This document shows, piece after piece, positions 13,116 to 17,418 of a stretch of DNA of 17,418 nucleotides. Both the position numbers and the translations under genes were made by a program. Every line of letters starts with the position of its first letter. Position 1 is the stretch's first letter. The notes beneath the pieces were generated by a model that was not told the origin of the DNA, searched no databases, and saw nothing but the letters and a program-made list of their open reading frames with translations. The stretch is from an uncultured Zetaproteobacteria bacterium. Lineage in GTDB: Bacteria; Pseudomonadota; Zetaproteobacteria; Mariprofundales; Mariprofundaceae. The stretch is from contig CAMZLX010000129.1 of NCBI GenBank assembly GCA_947311795.1, forward strand, positions 1 through 17,418. The letters are read 5' to 3'.

Positions 13116-14810
13116 CTAAGCTATTGTTTTGCGTTCGTGATTTATTTTTTTAACGACAAGAATGGCTTCAATCAAAACCCAAACAGCCAAAGCAAAGATA
13201 ACAAAACCAACGGCAGCCACTGTCCATTGTTCTTTACCAATGGCTTTGCTGATACCTATAAGCATGCCTGCAATCGTGGTGCCGAGCACCAATAACATGG
13301 GTAACAATGTATAGAGAATGGGTTTCTTTTTGCGGTATAAATAGATGGTCACGGTGAGCAAGGTTAAACCTGCCAACACTTGATTGGTGGTGCCAAAGAG
13401 CGTCCATAAAAATAAACCCGCAGGTTTACCATTCATTTCAAAGAAGGCAAAGAAACCCATGGCGGACACGGCTAATAATGTTGCCAAATAGCGATTGTCC
13501 AAGGCTTTGATGTTGATGGTTTTACCAATTTCTTGGATGTTAAAACGCAACAATCGTGCGCCAGTATCCACTGAAGTCATGGCAAAACCCACGACCACTA
13601 CGCTGATAAATGCAGCAGCATAATCATAAGGCACACCAAGCTGATGAATGAAGTTGGCATTGCCTTGAATAAATACACCGAGTTTTTGGTGCAAGCCCAC
13701 AGCTTGCCCCCAAGAACCATAAAAGGCTTCCCAATCGGCGCGGGTGCTAAATGCACCTGCAGTGGTGGCAAGCACAGCAAGCAATGCCAATAATGATTCA
13801 CCAATCATGCCGCCATAACCAATCAAGGGCGCATCAGATTCTTTATCCAATTGTTTGGAAGATGTACCTGATGCGACAATGCCGTGAAAGCCTGACACAG
13901 CACCACAAGCAATCACGATGAATAAGAAAGGAAGCATAGGGGGTGCACCTTCAGGATTGGGGTTAATAGCGGGGGCAACCCACTCGGGGTCGAGCATAAA
14001 AAAGCCAATCAACATCATAGCGAGTGCGAGATACAAAAGTAGGGAGTTTAAAAAGTCTCTTGGTTGTAATAATAACCAAACAGGAAGCACGCTGGCTAAA
14101 AAGGCATAGACAAGCAGCGACCAAGTCCAATCTTTAGCGGTAAAACCTGTGACAGGGTTATCCAAGCCCCACCAAGTCGTGACCAACATGGCAACGAAAC
14201 CAAGCCCTATCAATGGCCAAACGGGCAGATTCTTTTTATACACCAAGAACCCAATCACCATAGCAATGAGCATAAGGGAATACGTCGGGAATACCGCTTC
14301 AGGGTGTGCGGTTGCTGCAATATTGGCGGCATCAGGTGCGGCAAATAACCCTGAAATGACCAAGACGAACACACCCATAGCCAGCGCGACCAGAAAGAAG
14401 ATAACCAGAAGAAACAATAGGCGGGTGCGTGGTGAAATCACTTCTTTGGCAATCGTACCCACGCTTTCTCCTTTATGTCTGGACGATAAAATCAATGCGG
14501 AAAAATCGTGAACAGCACCAATCAATAGTGTGCCAAAGACCACCCAACATAAAGCGGGCAACCAGCCCCAAATCACAGCAATCGCAGGGCCAAGCATAGG
14601 GGCTAAACCTGCAATGGATGCGTAATGGTGACCAAACAAAATGTATTTATTGGCAGGCACATAGTCCACGCCATCGTTCATGCTGTGGGCGGGTGTAATA
14701 TTGGCATCATCCAGCTCAAAAACTTTGCGCCCAAGCACACGTTTGGCGTAAAAATGATAGAAGGTGAGGTATAAGCTCAAGACCACAATGGCCATCACTG
14801 CTGGTGACAT
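13116..14810 (-). CDS. cstA: Carbon starvation protein CstA family peptide/pyruvate transporter
   Basis: A 564-residue transporter with many membrane helices. Landmarks are ILFGHHYASIAGLAPMLGPA (57-76), LLIGAVHDFSALILSSRHKG (95-114), SGFHGIVASGTSSKQ (306-320) and TSVDTGARLLRF (412-423), all diagnostic of the CstA family. Members take up peptides or pyruvate during carbon limitation. It is shorter than the roughly 700-residue enteric CstA, lacking part of the C-terminal region, which is common in other Proteobacteria. An AGGAG site at 14815-14820 precedes the ATG. It leads the six-gene operon with phoH, the permease, tadA, alkC and phhB. Whether it moves peptides, as the permease downstream suggests, is inference. 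A partner YbdD-type small protein is not seen next to it. Confidence 0.93.
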   Translation of the reverse strand: MSPAVMAIVVLSLYLTFYHFYAKRVLGRKVFELDDANITPAHSMNDGVDYVPANKYILFGHHYASIAGLAPMLGPAIAVIWGWLPALCWVVFGTLLIGAVHDFSALILSSRHKGESVGTIAKEVISPRTRLLFLLVIFFLVALAMGVFVLVISGLFAAPDAANIAATAHPEAVFPTYSLMLIAMVIGFLVYKKNLPVWPLIGLGFVAMLVTTWWGLDNPVTGFTAKDWTWSLLVYAFLASVLPVWLLLQPRDFLNSLLLYLALAMMLIGFFMLDPEWVAPAINPNPEGAPPMLPFLFIVIACGAVSGFHGIVASGTSSKQLDKESDAPLIGYGGMIGESLLALLAVLATTAGAFSTRADWEAFYGSWGQAVGLHQKLGVFIQGNANFIHQLGVPYDYAAAFISVVVVGFAMTSVDTGARLLRFNIQEIGKTINIKALDNRYLATLLAVSAMGFFAFFEMNGKPAGLFLWTLFGTTNQVLAGLTLLTVTIYLYRKKKPILYTLLPMLLVLGTTIAGMLIGISKAIGKEQWTVAAVGFVIFALAVWVLIEAILVVKKINHERKTIA

Positions 14811-14904
14811 GGAGGCTCCTTTTTGATTGCATGATGTGTTTCAATAGCAATTCTTAATCTATGGCGATACGCTAGCGCATATATTCTGTCATGCGAAGGT
14901 TGAA
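14811..14904. promoter_or_regulatory. Divergent cstA / PPIase intergenic region
   Basis: This 94-nt gap must hold promoters for two divergent units. A TATATT box (14879-14884) facing the PPIase and a perfect CGCTAGCG palindrome (14869-14876) lie close together, but no good -35 box is clear for either direction. The cstA ribosome-binding site (14815-14820) and the PPIase site AAGG (14896-14899) border it. No CRP-like site is convincing. Confidence 0.4.
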
Positions 14905-15750
14905 ATGAAACGATTATTATTCATAAGTTTAATCATGTTGGCTGTGGTGTCGTGTAAAGATGATGCAGGCATTGATTTGCAACAGCAAGAATCAAGCCCT
15001 GTGGTGGCAGAAGTGGGCGATAGAAAAATCTATGAGTCAGACATTGATTTTGAAATCATGAGTTTGCCGGAAACCATGCGATATATTATGCAAGATGATG
15101 CTGCGCGTGGGCAGGTCTTGGCTGTGATGATTAAACGTGAAGTGGTGGCGCAAAAGGCAAGAAAAATGGGTTTAAACCTAGACCCGTTGATTGCTTACCG
15201 TATGCGCAAAGCCGATGATGAAGTGTTGATTCAAGGTGTGCGTGATTGGCAGCATGGGGATATGCAACAAGCAACTGATGCTGAAATCAAAGCTTACTAC
15301 AAAAAACATCAAGCAGATTTTATTATTCCCAAACAAATCCATGCACGGCATATTTTGGTGGCAGATAAACAAACTGCGATTGAGCTGCTAAAACAAATTA
15401 AAGCGAACTCTGAAAACTTTCCAACGTTGGCGGCACAGTTTTCAATAGATGATAGCACCAAAGGGCGCGGAGGCGATTTAAACTGGTTTGCCAAAGGGGA
15501 TATGGTGGATGCTTTTGCGACTGCTGTATTTAAGTTGTCAGAAAAGCATCCGTTGAGCGCACCCATTAAAACCAAGTTTGGTTGGCATATCGTGCAATGG
15601 CTGGGTGAAAGAGAGCAGCAAACACCTACATTTGAAGATGTGAAAGTGGAAATTCAAAGCATCCTTGAAAAAAACAAAATGAAAGCTTGGATTACTTCGC
15701 TGATGAATGATGCTGATGTTGTGGTACTCAAGGCTGAATATGTGCAATAA
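14905..15750 (+). CDS. Parvulin-type peptidyl-prolyl isomerase, predicted lipoprotein
   Basis: A 281-residue protein of the SurA/PpiC/PrsA kind. The N-terminus MKRLLFISLIMLAVVSC is a lipoprotein signal peptide with the lipobox cysteine at Cys17, so it should be anchored to a membrane and face the periplasm. A SurA-N-like chaperone segment spans about 32-135 and the parvulin domain about 145-235 (HARHILVAD at 146-154, GGDLNWFAKGDMVDAFATAV at 189-208, KFGWHIVQW at 224-232). The role is folding of outer-membrane or periplasmic proteins, inferred from the family. AAGG at 14896-14899 is its ribosome-binding site. Its client and whether it is SurA itself are open; it is shorter than SurA and has one parvulin domain instead of two. 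Confidence 0.9.
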   Translation: MKRLLFISLIMLAVVSCKDDAGIDLQQQESSPVVAEVGDRKIYESDIDFEIMSLPETMRYIMQDDAARGQVLAVMIKREVVAQKARKMGLNLDPLIAYRMRKADDEVLIQGVRDWQHGDMQQATDAEIKAYYKKHQADFIIPKQIHARHILVADKQTAIELLKQIKANSENFPTLAAQFSIDDSTKGRGGDLNWFAKGDMVDAFATAVFKLSEKHPLSAPIKTKFGWHIVQWLGEREQQTPTFEDVKVEIQSILEKNKMKAWITSLMNDADVVVLKAEYVQ

Positions 15751-15773
15751 GTTATGAATGGTGTGATATACCC

Positions 15774-15802
15774 TTGACAGTTTAGGCATTCACAAGACAC
15801 TC
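15774..15802 (+). promoter_or_regulatory. Possible promoter for the small exported protein
   Basis: A perfect -35 TTGACA stands at 15774-15779, but the -10 region at the right spacing (GACACT near 15796-15801) matches only half of TATAAT. The position, 24 nt after the PPIase stop and about 60 nt before the next ATG, suits a separate promoter. Confidence 0.35.
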
Positions 15803-15836
15803 AGCCACTCAGAAATACAAATAATGGAGTTTATAT

Positions 15837-16070
15837 ATGATACGCACATCAGTTTTAGCGGTTTTGGCTTGCTTAGCATTATCTTCGAATGCTTTTGCAG
15901 CTAACACATCAACAAACCTAGAAAAATCATTCTTGGTTGCTGAGCATCACATGGATAGTCACTCCAGTGACAGCAAATCTGACGACAAATCAAAAGATGA
16001 TAGCAGTTCAGATGATAAATCCCACGATGATAAGTCCGATGATGATAAATCACACGACAGTCACAGCTAA
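15837..16070 (+). CDS. Small exported low-complexity Asp/Ser/Lys/His-rich protein
   Basis: A 77-residue protein with a clear Sec signal peptide, MIRTSVLAVLACLALSSNAF, and cleavage expected after AFA (residues 19-21). The mature part ends in a low-complexity tail (about 40-77) of DDKS/HD units such as SDDKSHDD and DDDKSHD, strongly acidic with several His. It is likely disordered; Asp/His tails can bind divalent cations, which is inference, and no family is recognised. A GGAG site at 15826-15829 precedes the ATG and a strong terminator follows, so it is a single-gene unit. The codon-level repeat (GATGATAAATC and variants) shows tail growth by repeat slippage is plausible. Confidence 0.8.
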   Translation: MIRTSVLAVLACLALSSNAFAANTSTNLEKSFLVAEHHMDSHSSDSKSDDKSKDDSSSDDKSHDDKSDDDKSHDSHS

Positions 16071-16090
16071 GTTTTTATAATTATTGATAA

Positions 16091-16120
16091 AAGACCAAGT
16101 TTTCGGACTTGGTTTTTTTT
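16091..16120 (+). terminator. Rho-independent terminator of the small exported protein gene
   Basis: CCAAGT (16095-16100) pairs with ACTTGG (16107-16112), extended outward by A-T and G-T pairs from AAGA, around a TTTCGG loop and followed by T8 (16113-16120). It sits about 20 nt after the stop and also separates this gene from the converging selO fragment. Confidence 0.92.
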
Positions 16121-16134
16121 GTTTCAAATTTAAA

Positions 16135-16992
16135 CTAAGAACTGCATGAAAGCATAGAACAGCCTGCTTTTTCTTTTGCCCAATCAGGGCGTTTTTGTGC
16201 ATATTTAGCTTCTTTGTGGGGTTGTTCTGCATAGGGCTGTTTCAACACTCCAAACAACTCATGCAACATACTCAAATCGCCATTATTGGCTTTATCAATG
16301 GCAAGTTGCGCTAAATAATTGCGTAACACGTATTTGGGGTTGACCTTATTCATGGCTTCTTTTCGGTTATCTGTTGCATGGGTTTTCAAATGACCTAGAT
16401 AATTTTCAAACCAAGCTTGCCACACTTGTTTAGCTTTGTTTTGCCAGTCTGTGTCATAAAATGCAGAGCTGATGGTCTGGATACATGTCTCTGGAGTGTC
16501 CTCTGCCTCAATATCTGCCAACTTGCGAAAGAAAATCGTCATATCTGTTTCCATGACTTCAAGCTTGTTCATCAAGCTTTCCACCAAAGCTTCATCAAAT
16601 GTTTTTAACCCGAGTTTTTGGCGCATCATGTCTTGCCATGCTGATTGATATTGCACAGCGTAATCATTCAGTATGTTTTGCAATGCTTCTACGCTTTCAA
16701 ACAGTGGTGCAATAGCTTCAGCCAGTTTCATCAAATTCCAGTGGGCGATGTATGCTTGTTTACCGTAGGCATAGCGGTGAAATTCTGCATCGGTGGTATT
16801 GGGTGTCCAATCAGGATTATAATCTTCCAACCAACCGTAAGGTCCATAATCAATGGTCAGCCCTAAAATCGACATATTATCCGTGTTCATCACGCCATGC
16901 ACAAATCCAACCCGCTGCCAGTGCACAATCATATCTTTGGTGGTGTCGCACACTTCTGCATACCACTTGGCATAAGTGTAGGTTTTGTACAT
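16135..16992 (-). pseudogene. selO: SelO (YdiU) protein adenylyltransferase, 5'-truncated fragment
   Basis: The minus-strand reading gives 285 residues matching the C-terminal part of SelO, a pseudokinase-fold enzyme that AMPylates Ser/Thr/Tyr of proteins in redox control. VGFVHGVMNTDNMSILGLTI (28-47) contains the equivalents of the proton-acceptor Asp (D38) and metal ligand Asn (N39), and DYGPYGW gives the second metal Asp (D48). LRNYLAQLAI and the final Cys-Ser-Ser, the conserved redox cysteine tail, are present. About 208 N-terminal residues that hold the nucleotide-binding Lys, Glu and Arg are missing. The homology ends at 16992, where the sequence turns into an inverted copy. The Met at 16992 is just the first ATG after the break and is unlikely to be the natural start; the fragment should lack activity unless the junction is an assembly artefact. 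Confidence 0.88.
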
Positions 16993-17418
16993 GGTGTGAT
17001 GAACACGGATAATATGTCGATTTTAGGACTGACCATTGATTATGGACCTTACGGTTGGTTGGAAGATTATAATCCTGATTGGACACCCAATACCACCGAT
17101 GCAGAATTTCATCGCTATGCCTACGGTAAACAAGCCTATATCGCCCATTGGAATTTGATGAAATTGGCTGAAGCCATTGCACCACTGTTTGAAAACGTAG
17201 AGACATTACAAAACATTCTGAATGATTATGCTGTGCAATATCAATCAGCATGGCAAGACATGATGCGCCAAAAGCTCGGGTTAACGCAGTTTGATGAAGC
17301 TTTGGTGGAAAGCTTGATGAACAAGCTTGAAGTCATGGAAACAGATATGACGATTTTCTTTCGCAAGTTGGCAGATATTGAGGCAGAGGACACTCCAGAG
17401 ACATGTATCCAGACCATC
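16471..17418. repeat. 438-nt inverted repeat within selO (arms 16471-16908 and 16981-17418)
   Basis: By hand alignment the plus-strand arm 16981-17418 matches the reverse complement of 16471-16908 without gaps and with 22 mismatches (about 95% identity). The arms are separated by 72 nt. The last 129 bases of the window (17290-17418) are identical to the reverse complement of 16471-16599. The turn-round occurs at GGTTTTGTACAT (16981-16992), which reads MYKT on the minus strand and GFVH on the plus strand. Confidence 0.92.
16981..17418 (+). pseudogene. selO: Second selO fragment in opposite orientation, cut by the window edge
   Basis: On the plus strand, 146 codons from GFVHGVMNTDNMSILGLTID onward translate to the same SelO segment as the minus copy, with few amino-acid changes (Ser to Asn, Ala to Thr, and Lys-Thr to Thr-Gln) and an open frame to the last base. 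In frame upstream of 16981 the reading runs into stops (the TAA and TAG in GCATAAGTGTAG), so this copy also lacks its N-terminal part. Differences from the minus copy are mostly third-position, which suggests both versions evolved as functional genes. The rest of the gene would lie beyond the window. Confidence 0.85.

Noticed and set aside
14149..14511. 120-residue plus-strand open frame
   Set aside because: It is antisense to cstA, has no ribosome-binding site or domain, and cstA is unambiguous.
15961..16069. Short direct repeats that could suggest a CRISPR-like array
   Set aside because: They are the codons of the DDKSHD protein tail, in frame and with no unique spacers of even length.
16877..17251. 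124-residue minus-strand open frame across the selO junction
   Set aside because: It is antisense to the plus-strand selO copy and crosses the fold-back junction in a different frame from either copy; its repeated peptide content simply mirrors the inverted repeat.

Overview
The window is a gene-dense piece of a Gram-negative, proteobacterium-like chromosome with moderate, AT-leaning base composition. The hemA-prfA-prmC order, an outer-membrane-type lipoprotein PPIase, CstA, PIN-PhoH and SelO all fit Proteobacteria. A zetaproteobacterial or deep gammaproteobacterial source is my guess from gene content and protein style, not something the sequence proves. I see no tRNA, rRNA, CRISPR array or transposase gene, and no gene-free stretch longer than 300 bases.

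Layout. (1) 1-2563, minus strand: the start of purD (runs off the left edge), preceded in transcription order by a tight cluster murU-like -> HIT hydrolase -> M50 site-2-protease-like -> smpB, with overlaps or very short gaps. (2) 2651-2898: rpmB (zinc-ribbon form of L28) alone, closed by a strong hairpin terminator that can also serve the converging M23 peptidase gene. (3) 2954-3889, minus: membrane-anchored M23/LytM peptidase. (4) 3988-8085, plus: a hypothetical protein with a faint, degenerate JAMM look, then hemA, prfA, a small three-helix membrane protein, and prmC. PrmC methylates the GGQ glutamine of the RF1 made by prfA. (5) 8145-8997, minus: a 58-residue Cys/His-containing protein and a PuuD-N-terminal-like (Urate_ox_N) membrane protein, the latter with a good promoter that has a perfect 12-bp palindrome in its spacer. 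(6) 9082-14810, minus: one probable operon cstA -> phoH -> oppC-like permease -> tadA -> alkC -> phhB, with gaps of 9 nt or less and several overlaps. (7) 14905-16120, plus: a parvulin-type lipoprotein PPIase and a small exported Asp/Ser/Lys/His-rich protein with its own terminator. (8) 16135-17418: two 5'-truncated copies of selO lying head to head.

Two structures stand out. First, prmC carries an in-frame insertion of about 150 nt that is itself a nested palindromic repeat, placed in the linker between the N-terminal domain and the methyltransferase domain; it resembles the protein-inserted palindromic elements known from Rickettsia. Second, the right end is a 438-nt inverted duplication of the selO 3' half (22 mismatches, mostly synonymous, no indels). 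Its turn-round point is a 12-nt sequence that could have primed a fold-back; the last 129 nt of the window are an exact inverted copy. This is either a real inverted duplication or a chimeric/strain-mixed assembly end, and it means no complete selO is present here.

Functionally the window is mostly housekeeping: translation quality control (SmpB, RF1, PrmC, TadA, L28), tetrapyrrole synthesis (HemA), cell-wall metabolism (MurU-like, M23), envelope proteolysis and folding (M50, PPIase), peptide uptake (CstA, OppC-like), and DNA alkylation repair (AlkC).
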